Of a stretch of DNA of 64,000 nucleotides, positions 9,874 through 22,504 are shown one piece after another. A program made the translations under genes and the position numbers. The notes below the pieces were generated by a model. That model was not told the DNA's origin, did not search any database, and worked only from the letters and a program-made list of their open reading frames with translations. Position 1 is the stretch's first letter, and every line of letters begins with the position of its first letter. Source of the stretch: Aegilops tauschii subsp. strangulata (Eukaryota > Streptophyta > Magnoliopsida > Poales > Poaceae); NCBI RefSeq assembly GCF_002575655.3, contig NC_053037.3, positions 453,065,793 through 453,129,792 of the forward strand. The letters run 5' to 3'.

Positions 9874-11288
9874 GGAAAATGATGTGATGGACAAGACCCA
9901 TCCGTTAGCTTAGCATATTATCATTCAGTTTTATTGCTATTGCTTTCTTCATGTCAAACACATATTCCTTCGACTATGAGATTATGCAACTCCCGGATAC
10001 CAGAGGAATGCCTTATGTGCTATCAAACGCCACAACGTAACTAGGTGATTATAAAGATGCTCTACAGGTTTTTCCGAAGGTGTTTGTTGAGTTGGCATAG
10101 ATCGAGATTAGTTTTTGTCACTCCGAGTATCGGAGAGGTGTCTCTGGGCCCTCTCGATAATACACATCATAATAAGCCTTGCAAGCAAATGACTAATGAG
10201 TTACTCTTGGGATGATGTATTTTGGAACGAGTAAAGAGACTTGCTGGTAACGAGATTGAACTAGGTATGAAGATACCGATGATCGAATCTCGGGCAAGTA
10301 ACATACTGATGGACAAAGGGAATAACGTATGTTGTCATAACGGTTCGACCGATCAAGATCTTCATAGAATATGTAGGAACCAATATGAGCATCCAGGTTC
10401 CGCTATTGGTTATTGACCGGATAGGTGTCTCGGTCATTTCTACATAGTTCTCGAACCCGTAGGGTCCGCACGCTTAACGTTTGATGACGATATAGTATTA
10501 TATGAGTTATGTGATTTGGTGACCGAATGTTGTTCGGAGTCCCGGATGAGATCACAGACATGACGAGGAGTCTCAAAATGGTCAATAGGTAAAGCTTGAT
10601 ATATAGGACGATGGTATTCGGACACCGAAAGTGTTTCGGAGGGTACTAGGTACATATAGGGTCACCGAAAGGGGTTCCGGGCACCCCCGGCAAAGATATG
10701 GTATTAATGGGCCAAGGGAGGGGCTGGTGCGCCTCTCCACAAGGCCGGCCAGCCCTAGGTAAAGGAAAGGGGGAGGGTAAGTCCCTCCTGCCTTCCCGTC
10801 CTCAAGGGAGAAAGGAAAGGGGGGGCACCTCCTCCTTCCTTCCCCTGGCGCCTATACAAGGAAGGGGGGCCGAACCAGGGCAGGAGCCCATGTGGGATTC
10901 GACCCCACTTGGGGCGCCCCTTGGCCTATCCCCTCTCCCTCCCACCTATATATATGAGGAGGGGGCACCTAGCAGACACATAACATCAATTGTTAGCCGT
11001 GTGCGGCGCCCCCTCCACTGTTTACACCCCAATCATATTCTGGCGGTGCTTAGGCGAAGCCCTGCACAAATCACTTCACCATCACCGTCACCACGCCATC
11101 GTGCTGACGGAACTCATCTACTACCTCGACACCTTGCTGGATCAAGAAGGCGAGGGACGTCACCGAGCTGAACGTGTGCAGATATCGGAGGTGCCGTACG
11201 TTCGGTGCTTGATCTGTCGGAGCTAGAAGAAGTTTGACTACATCAACTGTATTGTCAAACGCTTCCGCTTACGGTCAATGAGGGTACG
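9874..11288 (+). repeat. Angela/BARE-1/WIS-type copia LTR, 5'-truncated and interrupted
   Basis: The sequence follows the well-known Angela/BARE LTR in order: GATGTGATGGACAAGACCC, TGCAACTCCCGGATACC, GGTAACGAGATTGAAC, GGAGTCCCGGATGAGATCAC and TTCCGCTTACGGTC. It carries a TATA stretch at 10946-10957 (CTATATATATGAG), the BARE-type promoter. The first few hundred bases of the family LTR are missing on the left. On the right it stops abruptly where element V begins, so the rest should lie beyond V, outside the window. It is the only element on the plus strand. Confidence 0.82.
10946..10957 (+). promoter_or_regulatory. TATA box of the Angela/BARE-type LTR
   Basis: CTATATATATGAG lies within a GC- and CT-rich stretch, at the position of the BARE-1 LTR promoter. 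Confidence 0.6.
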
Positions 11289-12797
11289 TGATGACCCACA
11301 AGTATAGGGGATCTATCATAGTCCTTTCGATAAGTAAGAGTGTCGAACCCAACGAGGAGCAGAAGGAAATGACAAGCGGTTTTCAGTAAGGTACTCTCTG
11401 CAAGCACTGGAATTATCGGTAACAGATAGTTTTGTGATAAGGTAATTTGTAACAGGTAACAAGTAACAAAAGTAAACAAGGTGCAGCAAGGTGGCCCAAT
11501 CCTTTTTTAGCAAACGACAAGCCTAGACAAACTCTTATATAAAGGAAAGCGCTCCCGTGGACACATGGGAATTATCGTCAAGCTAGTTTTCATCACGCTC
11601 ATATGATTCGCGTTCGTTACTTTGATAATTTGATATGTGGGTGGACCGGTGCTTGGGTACTGCCCTTCCTTGGACAAGCATCCCACTTATGATTAACCCC
11701 CCTCGCAAGCATCTGCAACTACGAAAGAAGAATTAAGGTAAACCTAACCATAGCATGAAACATATGGATCCAAATCAGCCCCTTACGAAGCAACACATAA
11801 ACTAGGATTTAAGCTTCTGTCACTCTAGCAACCCATCATCTACTTATTACTTCCCAATGCCTTCCCCTAGGCCCAAACAATGGTGAAGTGGCATGTAGTC
11901 GACGTTGACATAACACCACTAGAGGAAAGACAACATACATCTCATCAAAATATCGAACGAATACCAAATTCACATGACTACTTATAGCAAGACTTCTCCC
12001 ATGTCCTCAGGAACAAACGTAACTACTCACAAATCATATTCATGTTCATAATCAGAGGGGTATTAATATGCATAAAGGATCTGAACATATGATCTTCCCC
12101 CGAATAAACCAACTAGCATCAACTACAAGGAGTAATCAACACTACTAGCAACCCACAGGTACCAATCTGAGGTGTTGAGACAAAGATTGGATACAAGATA
12201 TCAACTAGGGTTTGAGAGGAGATGGTGCTGGTGAAGACGTTGATGGAGATTGACCCCCTCCCGATGAGAGGATCGATGGTGACGATTTCCCCCTCCCGGA
12301 GGGATGTTTCCCTGGCAGAATAGCTCCGCCGGAGCCCTAGATTGGTTCCGCCAAGGTTCCGCCTCGAGATGGCGGCGCTTCGTCCCGAAAGCTTCCTTCT
12401 GATTTTTTCCAGGGCGAAAGACTTCATATAGCAAAAGATGGGCACCGGAGGCCTGCCAGGGGACCCACGAGGCAGGGGCGCGCCCAGGGGGGTATGGCGC
12501 GCCTCCCGCCCTCGTGGTCAGGGTGTGGCTCCCCTCTGGTGCTTTCTTCGCCCAATATTTTTAATATATTCCAAAACTGACTTTCGTGGAGTTTCAGGAC
12601 TTTTGGAGTTGCACAGAATAGGTCTCTAATATTTGCTCCTTTTCCAGCTCAGAATTCTAGCTGCCGGCATTCTCCCTCTTCGTGTAAACCTTGTAAAATA
12701 AGAGAGAATAGGCATAAGTATTGTGACATAATGTGTAATAACAGCCCATAATGCAATAAATATCGATATAAAAGCATGATGAAAAATGGACATATCA
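11289..12797 (-). repeat. Element V 3' LTR
   Basis: 1509 bases with TG...CA ends (plus-strand TGATGACCC... to ...CATATCA), bordered on the internal side by a polypurine tract. It holds a GC-rich hairpin at about 12465-12520 (arms around CCACGAGG and CCTCGTGG). No coding content. Confidence 0.85.
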
Positions 12798-12798
12798 A

Positions 12799-12811
12799 CT
12801 CCCCCAAGCTT
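12799..12811 (-). other. Element V polypurine tract
   Basis: Minus-strand AGCTTGGGGGAG lies directly before the 3' LTR start TGATATGTCC, the expected plus-strand priming site. Confidence 0.85.
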
Positions 12812-14360
12812 AGACCTCGCTTGTCCTCAAGCGGAAGCCGATAATGAAAAATATATCCACATATTCAGAGATAGAGGTGTCGATAAAATAAAATACGGAC
12901 ATGAGGGCATCATGATCATTCTTATAACAGCAACATACATATATATTGTCATATGATTTCTTATGCTAATGTAACAATCTATTCACAATGTCAAGTATGA
13001 ATCAGAAACTTCATTGAAAACTAACAAACTATGATCTCGATCATTGAAGCAATTGCAATTTATCATAACATCGGAAAGAGTCAATATAAGAGCTTTTCAG
13101 CAAGTCCACATACTCAACTATCATTTAGTCTTTCACAATTGCTAATACTCACGCAATACTTATGGGTATGGAGTTTTAATCGGACACAGAGAAAGATAGG
13201 GTCTTATAGTGTTGCCTCCCAACCTTTTACCTCAATGGTAACATCAACAATAATAGTTTGTGATAACTTACATCCAATTGGATATATATATATATCAGGA
13301 TCTTTCCAACACAATGTGCTTGCCAGAGGATAAAGTGTGAAAAGGAAAGGTGAAGAACACCACGACTCTTGCATAAGACATAAGAAAAAAAATAAAAGAT
13401 AGGCCCTTCGCAGAGGGAAGCAGAGGTTGTCATGTGCTTTTATGGTTGGATGCATAAAATCTTAATGCGAAAGAACGTCACTTTATATTGCCACTTGTGA
13501 TAGGGACCTTTATTATGCAGTCCATCGCTTTTATTTCTTCCATATCAGAAGATCGTATAAAGCTTATTATCTCCACACTAATAGATCATACATATTTAGA
13601 GAGTTTTTTTATTGCAGGCAACAGTGACAACTTACTTGAAGGATCTTACTCAATCCATAGGTAGGTATGGTGGACTCTCATGGCAAAACTGGGTTTAAGG
13701 ATATTCGGAAGCACAAGTAGCATCTCTACTTGGTGCAGAGAATTTGGCTAGCATGAGGGGGAAAGGCAAGCTCAACATGTTGGATGATCCATGGCAATAT
13801 ACTTTATTTCGGATATAAGAAAACATAACCCATTACGTTGTCTTCCTTGTCCAACATCAACTTTTTAACATGTCATATTTTAATGAGTGCCCACAATCAT
13901 AAAAGATGTCCAAGATAGTATATTTGTATGTGAAAACCTCTCTTTCTTTATTACTTCCTATTAATTGCAACGATGACCAAAACTATGTTTGTCAACTCTC
14001 AACAACTTTTATTCATCATACTCTTTATATGTGAAGTCATTACTCTCCATAGGATCAATATGATCTTTTTTAATTCTTTTAATTCTTTCTTTTATTCCCT
14101 CAAGATCATAGCAAGATAATCAAGCCCTCGACTCAAAACTAATCTTTATTATATATAGCTCGCGGACTCGATTACATAGAAGGATCATAAAGCAAAACTC
14201 AAAACTAGATTATAATAAAACTTTATTCTAATAGATCAAGATATTACCAAAAGGATCGAACTAAGAAAAACGGTAAAGATAGAAGTGTGATGGTGATACG
14301 ATACCGGGGCACCTCCCTCAAGCTTGGCTATTGCCAAGGGGAGTGCCCATACCCATGTGT
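12812..14360 (-). other. Element V 3' untranslated region
   Basis: AT-rich, with no supported ORF. It contains a short (TA)n run near 13282 and no recognisable domain. Long non-coding stretches near the 3' LTR are usual in Athila elements. Confidence 0.6.
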
Positions 14361-14878
14361 TTATGTCTCCTTCGGAGGTGGTGATGATGGAGTTGTTGAT
14401 GATGTAGGCTGGTCGTCCATCTTCCAAGGCATAGGCTCACCATCATAGAAGGATGATCGAGTCTCCGGGATCCTCAAATCTGCAGCCAAACTCATCCTCT
14501 TGAATATATATTCATACTCACAGTTTTGGTTTTGCAGGTCATAGATCTGGGCTTGGAGATGCTCGATTTTCTCATGAAGCTTGAAGATGGTCTCCCCAAT
14601 GTTCTTGGCATCCAGCTTGTGGTTGTTGGTGAACTCCACGATCATCATGTGGTTGGCGTTGAGTCCGCGTTCCACCATCCCCTGGCACTTGAAAACTTGT
14701 TGCTCCATCGCTTCGAGTCTTGTCTCCACGCTTCCAGTCCTCCTTGGTCCCTAGACATCGCGGATGTGCAGCAACCCATCACGCATCTCAATGGTTTGAG
14801 GGTGTTGCAGCACCTCCGTGAGGTAGGGGTTGATGACCTTCTTGAAAAACTTGTCCTTGGGGGAGTTTGAAGACGTCA
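14361..14878 (-). pseudogene. Element V 3' ORF, small coiled-coil protein with one internal TAG
   Basis: The frame starts at the ATG at 14878 (MTSSNSPKDKFFKKVI) and runs to a stop at 14361-14363, about 172 codons. A single in-frame TAG at 14751-14753 splits it. The part after the stop (METRLEAMEQQ, LHEKIEHLQAQIYDLQNQN) has a strong heptad pattern, so a coiled coil is likely. The tail is Ser/Pro-rich (STTPSSPPPKET). It lies in the slot where Athila elements carry an env-like ORF, about 330 bases after pol, but I see no signal peptide or membrane segment, so an envelope role is not supported. Its function is unknown. Confidence 0.6.
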
Positions 14879-15020
14879 TGGTGATCTAGATCTGTCAGAA
14901 AAACAGCTCAAAACAAAAACAGAGGATATTTGTGTGGTACGGTGGTCAAAACCTTCGAGAGATTATATAATGAATTTTTACCGACCAAAAGAAGTACCGT
15001 GCAAGAAAACGGAGTCCGGA

Positions 15021-15092
15021 GAGCACACGAGGTGCCCACGAGGTAGGGGGGTGCGCCCAGGGGGTAGGGCGCGCCCTCCACCCTCGTGGATG
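15021..15092. repeat. GC-rich hairpin upstream of the V 3' ORF, similar to one in the V LTR
   Basis: An inverted repeat with arms CCACGAGGTAGGGGGGTGCG and the complementary GGGCGCGCCCTCCACCCTCG, closed by a short G-rich loop. A matching hairpin sits in the V LTR at about 12465-12520. Both are followed on the plus strand by an ATATTCCAAAAC stretch, so the region looks like a partial LTR duplicate. Confidence 0.6.
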
Positions 15093-15206
15093 CCTCGTGT
15101 CCTTCCCGGACTACTTCTTATTTTCCTATTTTCTTAAATATTCCAAAACAGAGAAAAATTGCTATTAGAACTGTTTTGGAGTCGGTTTACTTACCGTACC
15201 ACATTC

Positions 15207-16412
15207 CTATTCCTTTTCGGAGTCTGAAACATTCTGGAAAATGTCCCTTATGTATTCCTCTGGGGTTACGGTTTCAATAACATTAGTTTCAACATTTATG
15301 GGATTACCTAAGATATAATGTTTGATTCTTTGACCGTTCACCACCTTTGGATTTGTGCCTTCGAAGTTGTTGATTTTTATGGCACCGGAACGACAGAACT
15401 CCTCGATAACGTAAGGACCTTCCCATTTAGAGAGAAGTTTTCCTGCAAAAAATCTTAAACGAGAGTTGTATAACAAAACATAATCACCTTCATTAAACTC
15501 ACGCTTTTGTATCCTTTTGTCATGCCACCTTTTAACTTTTTCTTTAAACAATTTGGCATTCTCATAAGCCTAGGTTCTCCACTCATCAAGTGAGCTAATG
15601 TCAAATAGTCTCTTCTCACCAGCAAGTTTGAAATCATAATTGAGCTCTTTAATGGCACAATATGCCTTATGTTCTAGTTCAAGAGGTAAGTGACATGCTT
15701 TTCCATAAACCATTTTATACGGGGACATACCCATAGGATTTTTATATGCAGTTCTATAGGCCCATAATGCATCATCAAGTTTCTTGGACCAATTCTTTCT
15801 AGATCTATTAACAGTCTTTTGCAAAATTAATTTGATCTCTCTATTACTCAGCTCTACTTGGCCACTAGATTGTGGGTGGTATGGAGATGCAATTCTATGA
15901 TTAACGTCATACTTAGCAAGCATTTTACGAAAAGCACCATGAATAAAATGTGAACCACCATCGGTCATTAAGTATCTAGGGACTCCAAACCTCGGAAAAA
16001 TAACTTCTTTAAGCATCTTAATAGAGGTGCTATGATCAGCACTACTAGTTGGAATAGCTTCTACCCACTTAGTAACATAATCAACAGCAACTAAAATATG
16101 TGTATACCCATTAGAGGAAGGAAACGGTCCCATATAATCAAAGCCCCAAACATCAAATGGTTCAATAACAAGTGAATAGTTCATAGGCATTTTTTGACGT
16201 CTACTAATATTACCAATTCTTTGACATTCACCACAAGACAAGACAAACTTACGGGCATCTTTGAAGAGAGTAGGCCAATAAAAACCGGATTGCAATACCT
16301 TATGTGCAGTTCTATCTCCAGCGTGGTGTCCTCCATAAGCCTCGGAGTGACACTTGTGTAGGATCTGTTCCTGTTCATGCTCAGGTACACAACGTCAAAT
16401 AACACCATCTAC
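15207..16412 (-). pseudogene. Element V integrase, with internal stops
   Basis: The core reads [24 protein letters not shown] and [12 protein letters not shown], the three acidic DDE positions, and is preceded by a zinc-binding segment ending in CGECQRIGN. The C-terminal part (KRWHDKRIQKREFNEGD, GPYVIEEF) is in the same frame after a TAG at 15570-15572. Upstream the frame is closed by a TGA near 16395 and another at 16413-16415. The domain order is intact, so these are point mutations in an old copy. There is no chromodomain, as expected for Athila. Confidence 0.85.
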
Positions 16413-16982
16413 TCATTCTTTATAAAGGTGTGGGTCATCCCAGAAGTAATGTCTTAAATCATAGAAAAACTTTTTCTTTTGCTGGTATGTGAAACTAGGT
16501 GGTATAAATTTAGCAACAATGTAATTAGCATAATCAGCATACCATGGAGCAGTACGAGAAGCATTTATAACCGCTAATTGTTCGTTAGGAAAGCTATCAT
16601 CAATAGGTAGTGGGTCATCAAGAACATTCTCTAACCTAGATAAGTTGCCCGCAACGGGGTTCTCAGCTCCCTTTCTATCAATAATATGCAAATCAAATTC
16701 TTGTAGTAGGAGAACCCATCTAATAAGTCTAGGTTTAGCATCTTTCTTTTCCATAAGATATTTAATAGCAGCATGATCGGTGTGAACAGTTACTTTAGAA
16801 TCAACTATGTAAGGTCTGAACTTATCACAAGTAAATACAACTACTAAAAATTCTTTTTCAGTAGTAGCATAATTTCTCTGGGCAATGTCTAGAGTTTTAC
16901 TAGCATATTGGATAACATTTAATTTCTTATCAACTCTTTGTCCTAGAACAGCACCTACAGCATAATCACTAGCATCACACAT
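16413..16982 (-). pseudogene. Element V RNase H
   Basis: This segment carries [26 protein letters not shown] and [12 protein letters not shown], typical gypsy RNase H motifs, then [13 protein letters not shown]. The RNase H removes template RNA during cDNA synthesis. It is bounded by a TAG at 17001-17003 on the RT side and a TGA at 16413-16415 on the integrase side. Confidence 0.88.
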
Positions 16983-17000
16983 AATTTCAAAGGGTAAATT

Positions 17001-18160
17001 CTAATCAGGTGGCTGAACAATAGGTACAGAAATCAAGGCTTTCTTAAGTATTTCAAATGCTTCTAGACAATCATCATCAAAGACAAAAGGAATATCTTTT
17101 TGTAAGAGATTGGTCATAGGCCTAGAAATTTTTGAGAAGTCTTTAATGAACCTCCTATAAAAACCGGCATGACCAAGGAAACTTCTTATACCTTTAATGT
17201 CCTTAGGACACAACATCTTTTCAAGAGCATCAACTTTAGCTTTATGAACTTCAATACGTCTTTCAGAAATTTTATGTCCCAAGACAATGCCTTCATTAAC
17301 CATAAAGTGGCACTTCTCCCAATTGAAGACAAGATTAGTTTCTTCACATCTCTGCAAAACTCGATCAAGGTTGCTTAAGCAATATCAAAAGAAGTTCCAT
17401 AAACGGAGAAATCATCCATGAAAACCTCAACAATCTTTTCACAAAAGTGAGAGAATATAGCAGTCATACATCTTTGGAAGGTAGCAGGTGCATTGCATAA
17501 ACCAAAAGGCATACGTCTATAAGCAATGGTACCGAGAAGGCAAGTAAAAGTGGTCTTTTCTCTATCCTCTTTTGACACAGGTATTTGAGAGAAACCAGAA
17601 TAACCATCTAGAAAGCAAAAATGTGTATGTTTGGTTAATCTTTCTAGCATTTGATCGATAAAAGGTAAAGGGTAATGATCTTTTCTAGTAGCTTTATTCA
17701 ATTTGCGGAAATCAATTACCATTCTATAACATGTAACAATTCTTTGTGGAATCAATTCATCTTTATCATTAGGAACACCAGTAATACCTCCCTTCTTAGG
17801 GACACAATGGACAGGACTTACCCACTGACTATCAGCAACGGGATAAATTATACCTGCCTCCAGAAGCTTTAGTATTTCATTTCTTACCACTTCTTTCATC
17901 TTAGGATTTAATCGTCGTTGGTGATCAACAACCGGTTTAGCGTCTTTCTCCAATTTTATTTTGTGCTGGCATAGAGTGGGACTAATGCCCTTAAGATCAT
18001 CCAAAGTATATCCAATAGCAGCATGGTGCTTCTTCAGAGTTTTCAAGAATTTCTCTTCTTCCTGCTCTGAAAGGTTAGCACAAATAATAACAAGATATAT
18101 CTTCTTTTCATCAAGATAAGAATATTTAAGGGTATCAGGTAATGGTTTAAGCTCAAACAC
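17001..18160 (-). pseudogene. Element V reverse transcriptase, frameshifted
   Basis: The first part (17375-18160) holds the RT fingers and palm: MVIDFRKLNKATRKDHYPLP, HFCFLDGYSGFSQI, MPFGLCNAPATFQR and VFMDDFSVYG with the paired Asp. Shortly after this motif the frame shifts (near 17385), and the thumb continues in another frame (NWEKCHFMVNEGIVLGHKIS, RSFLGHAGFYRRFI) to a TAG at 17001. All motifs are recognisable, so decay is recent enough to read but the product cannot be made as one chain. Confidence 0.88.
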
Positions 18161-18196
18161 GGGATCACCCTTGGGTGGAGGAGGACCCCCTAGAAT

Positions 18197-18898
18197 TTAA
18201 ACAGGTAAGTTGTGTTTCAAAATAGGTCCCTGTTTAAAGAATACTTCATCTATTTCCCTTCTTTCATTCATAAACATACCATTTTCATGGTCTAACAAAT
18301 ATTTTTCTAAAGGATCATTAGGAGGCACGGCAGTAGAAGCAAGACCAATAATTTCATCTTTACTAGGCAATTCTTTATCATGGGGTTGTCTACGAAATTT
18401 AGCAAAACTAAAATCATGAGACATATGCCCTAAACCAACAGAAACAATATCCTTTTTGCAGTCTATCTTAGCATTAACAGTATTCAAAAAGGGTCTACCA
18501 AATATAATGGGACAAAAGTTATCTTGTGGGGAAGCAAGAACAAGAAAATCGGTAGGATATTTAATTTTCCCACACAAGACTTCGACATCTCTAACAATCC
18601 CAACCGGTGAGATAGTATCTCTATTGGCAAGCTTAATAGTAACATCGATATCTTCTATCTCAGTAGGTGCAATATCATGCATAATTTCTTTATATAAGGT
18701 ATAAGGTATTGCACTGACACTAGCACCCATATCACATAAGCCATGATAACAGTGATCTCCTATTTTAACCAAAACAATAGGCATGCCAACAACATGTCTA
18801 TGTTTATCTTTAGTATCAGGTTTAGCAATTCTAGCAGCTTCATCACAGAAGTAAAGAACATGCCCATCAATATTATCAACCAAGAGATCTTTAACCAT
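18197..18898 (-). pseudogene. Element V aspartic protease region
   Basis: A frame of 233 residues with a retroviral-type protease: LCDMGASVSAIP stands in the place of the usual D-[S/T]-G-A motif, then IIFGRPFLNTVNA in the flap-distal part. A TAA at 18197-18199 separates it from RT in the same frame. The N-terminal side leads back toward gag but is cut by the Z insertion at 18950. Confidence 0.8.
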
Positions 18899-21800
18899 AG
18901 CAATACTAGGTTCAACTTTAATTTGCTCAGAGGGTTTGGGTGTTCTAATATGTGACGCCCTCGATTCAATCGTACACTAATCATACACGCAAATGTGTAC
19001 GATCAAGATCAAGGACTCACGGGAAGATATCACAACACAACTCTAGACACAAATTAAAATAATACAAGCTTTATATTACAAGCCAGAGGACTCGAGGGCT
19101 CGAATACATAAGCTCGAAAACACAAGAGTCAGCGGAAGCAACAATATCTGAGTACAGACATAAGTTAGACAAGTTTGCCTTAAGAAGGCTAGCACAAAAG
19201 CAACAACGATCGAAAAGGCAAGGCCTCCTGCCTGGGAGCCTCCTAACTACTCCTGGTCGTCGTCGGCCTCCACGTAGTAGTAGTAGTCGTCGTCGAAGGT
19301 GGCGTCTGGATCCTGGGCTCCACCATCTGGTTGCAACAACCAGAAAGAAGAAAGAAGGGAGGAAAGGGGTAGCAAAGCAACCGTGAGTACTCATCCAAAG
19401 TACTCGCAAGGAAGGATCTACACTACTTATGCATAAGTACCAATGAAATGGGCTATATCTGTGGAGTGGACTGCAGAATGCCAGAAGAGAAGGGGAAAGC
19501 CTAGCCTATCGAAGACTAGCATCTTCAAGCAGCTCCAAGCATCTTGCAAAATCAGAAGAGATAAGAGTAGCATAAAGTAAAGTAGTAGTAGTGTTATCAA
19601 CCTCGGCCAGAGATCCTTTCTCGACTCCCTGCGAGAAAGCAATCCCAGAGCCATACTATCCAGTTATCACCTCAAGTATCCAGTTCTAGTTGTATCGATC
19701 GGGATACAACTCCAAGTGTCCGTTACCGTAGGACAGGCTATCGATAGATGTTTTCTTCCTTGCAGGGGCGCACCAACTTACCCACCACGCTCGATTAACT
19801 CCGGCCGGACACACTTTCCTGGGTCATGCCCAGCCTCAGCCAAACAATACGCCGCAACCCGACCTAGGCTTAATAGAGAGGTCAGCACGCCGAACTAAAC
19901 CTATGCCCCCAGGGGTCATGCGCCATCGCCCCGGGAACTCCTGTACGTTGCGTACGCGGCCGGTGAGAAGACCTAGCTACCTCCATCAAAAAGGCAGGTG
20001 CTTACCAGTCCAACTCGGCGCGCGCCGCTCAGTCGCTGACGTCTATTAAGCTTCGGCTGATGCATACGACGCAGAACGCCCATACTATGCCCACGTGATG
20101 GTTAGTGCTATCAGGCCAGAGGCCCCTCGGATCAAATATCCAAATCGTAGTGGATTAGGAACGTGCGGTAACAAGTAGAGACTCACGAAAGATGTGACCC
20201 CGTCGCCCCGTCTCGAGGACTTGCGGCAAGGGCTAGAAATGCCCGGCCACGCCTCGTAATTATCTCGCGGACACCCTCCAGGTCAACCCGTCTCCACATC
20301 ACTCGCGGGTACCCCTCAGGGTCGACCTGCCTTTCCAAGTAACAGTTGTGAAGTCCAAGTATCCGTGTGTCCAAACATCAAGGGGAAAACCCGAGGAATC
20401 ACCCCCGGTGAATTCCACTCGATGTAATCATCAAGGTGAACGTAAGAGGATCCACCCTCGAGGTTCACACTTGAGGGGTTGCACGACAGAGTTGTATCGG
20501 AAGTGGTTAAGGAGGAAATCACCCTCGATGACCACGACCGAATAGCTACACTACAGAGATCTCATCGGGAGTGATGTATGAGGTTCCACCCTCGGCACTC
20601 GATGGTAACTCTGCAGAGTAGAGCAACAAAAGGGGGTGATGTGATGTGAGGTGTCGGGCTCTGGTCGTCGATCACGTTGATCGAGTCGTCGATGATAAAG
20701 CAGGGGAACAAGGACAAGGTGGGGGTCACTGATGGATCACTAACCAACCTATGCTAAGCAGTTTAGGATAAGTAGGTAAGGTACAATGAGCAGGTTACAA
20801 GAGCAGGCTATGCATCAGAATAGGAGCAAACAATAACAGTAGCAAAATCTAATGCAAGCATGTGAGAAAGGAATGGGCGATATCGGGATGATCAAAGGGG
20901 GGGGCTTGCCTGGAAGCTCTGCTGAAAAGGAAGAAGGCTCGTCGTCGACGTAGTTGATCACAGGGACATCGGCAGCGGTCTCGGGGTCTACCGAAGAGAA
21001 GAGGGGGGAGAAGCAATAAATACATAGCAAGCAAGTGCATAACAGGACAACAGGCAGAGCTAGACGTGTTCTAACGCGGTGCTACACGTTACCGGCGAAG
21101 GGGATAACATCCGGGAATGCTTTCCCGAAGTTTGGCATTTTCGGACAGACGAACCGAAGGGGAAAGGTTCGATGTTCGCTATGCTAGGGATGTGTGGCGG
21201 ACTAACGGACCGCGTATTCGGATTCGTCACATTTTCTGAGCAACTTTCATGTAGAAAACGTTTTCATCCGAGTTACGGTTTATTTTATATGATTTTTCAA
21301 AGAGTTAAACAATATTCTGAAATTGTTATTAATTCGAAAATAATGATTAAAACGCTAAGTGCACACAGCACAGGGTACACAGAAGTGCACCAGTGGCTGA
21401 CAGGTGGGGTCCAGTTGACTGCCTAGTCAGCTGTCAACTAAGACCGTTGACTAGTCAAAGGACCCAGGGGACCCGCATGTCATTGGCTGGGTTATCCCAG
21501 TCAGCATTTGACTGGTCAAAAGTGAACAGTGCACGTGGGTCCCGTGTGTCATTGACTTAGGCATCCTTTTTTATCATGTTAATTTACAGCAGGGGCCACA
21601 TGTCATAGGGTCTAGACTAACTAATTAATTAAACAAACAATTAGGGGGTTAGTGTTAAACATAATTAGGCCCCTAATTTCATTGGGCCGGCCCCACCTGG
21701 CAGGGGAACACCCGTGCTCCAGCGGCTGGGCTCGTACGCGGCACAGAGGCGCGCGGCGGCCACGGCCAGAGGTCGTGCGGGCGACCGGCCGGCCGAGCGA

Positions 21801-22421
21801 GAGGTAGGTGCGGAGGGTAGCGATGGGCAGAGGTGGGCGCGGCAGCGGCGCGGGCTAGCGGCGGAGCAGCAGCAGAGAGCAGTACGGGAGGCGGCAGCAA
21901 CGGGAGAAAGGCGAGCGGGGCGAGGCTGCGTGCAGGCGGGCGCGGGCGGGCTCGCGGCCAGCACGAACAGGCGGCCGCGCGCGCGTGCACAAAGCGCGGC
22001 AGCGGAGCCCCGGGGCGCAGGCTGGGCAGGGGCGCAGGCTGCGGTGAGCGCGAGCTCCGGTGGGTTCGGCCGCGGTGACGTACGACAACTACGGCGACGG
22101 ATTCGACGGTGGGAAAGGGGGAATCGATGTAGGAGCTCACATTGGTGCGGCTGGAGAGGTCAGTGAGGTCGGGGGAGCACCGGAGGCGGCGAATTGAGCG
22201 GCGAGGTCCGGCGGGGCAGAGGTTGAAGACGGCGTCGAGGAGCTTGATGCGTGCGTCGACGTGGGGGCCTCCCGGCCTCGATCCGGCAGCGTAGAGGACG
22301 ATGACGAACACAACGGAGCTCCTGGAGTAGGTCCTAGCCGTCGGGGACCTCGGTGGCCGCGTGACTGGCGGCGTCCATGGCGACGATGGTGCGTGCGGTG
22401 GCTGTAGCAAGGGGATCGAGC

Positions 22422-22445
22422 GGGGGGGGGGGGGGGGGGGGGGGG
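22422..22445 (+). repeat. Run of 24 G
   Basis: An uninterrupted G homopolymer at the edge of the GC-rich block in the Z LTR. The exact length is prone to sequencing or assembly error. Confidence 0.9.
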
Positions 22446-22457
22446 AGGAAATGGGGC

Positions 22458-22504
22458 TAGGGTTTCACAGGGAGAGAGAGGAGGGGCTTGGGGTGCTCTT
22501 ATCC
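22458..22504 (-). promoter_or_regulatory. Candidate core promoter in the Z LTR
   Basis: On the minus strand GGATAAGAG (about 22495-22504) is followed 30 bases downstream by AAACCCTA (22458-22465) and then a GC-rich leader. The same spacing occurs in the W and Y LTRs. Confidence 0.5.

Larger units (their letters stand above)
11289..18950 (-). mobile_element. Element V: Athila-lineage gypsy retrotransposon (Sabrina-like), interrupted by Z
   Basis: On the minus strand protease, RT, RNase H and integrase are followed by a 3' ORF and a 3' LTR. RT before integrase is the gypsy order. The integrase style ([20 protein letters not shown]) and the extra ORF after pol fit the Athila lineage. The start TGATGACCCACAAGTATAGG resembles Sabrina-type LTR ends. 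Gag and the 5' LTR are absent because Z is inserted at 18951; they should lie beyond Z. The left flank GTACG (11284-11288) is the expected TSD. Confidence 0.82.

Noticed and set aside
14361..14878. V 3' ORF considered as a true envelope gene
   Set aside because: No signal peptide, membrane segment or cysteine pattern.
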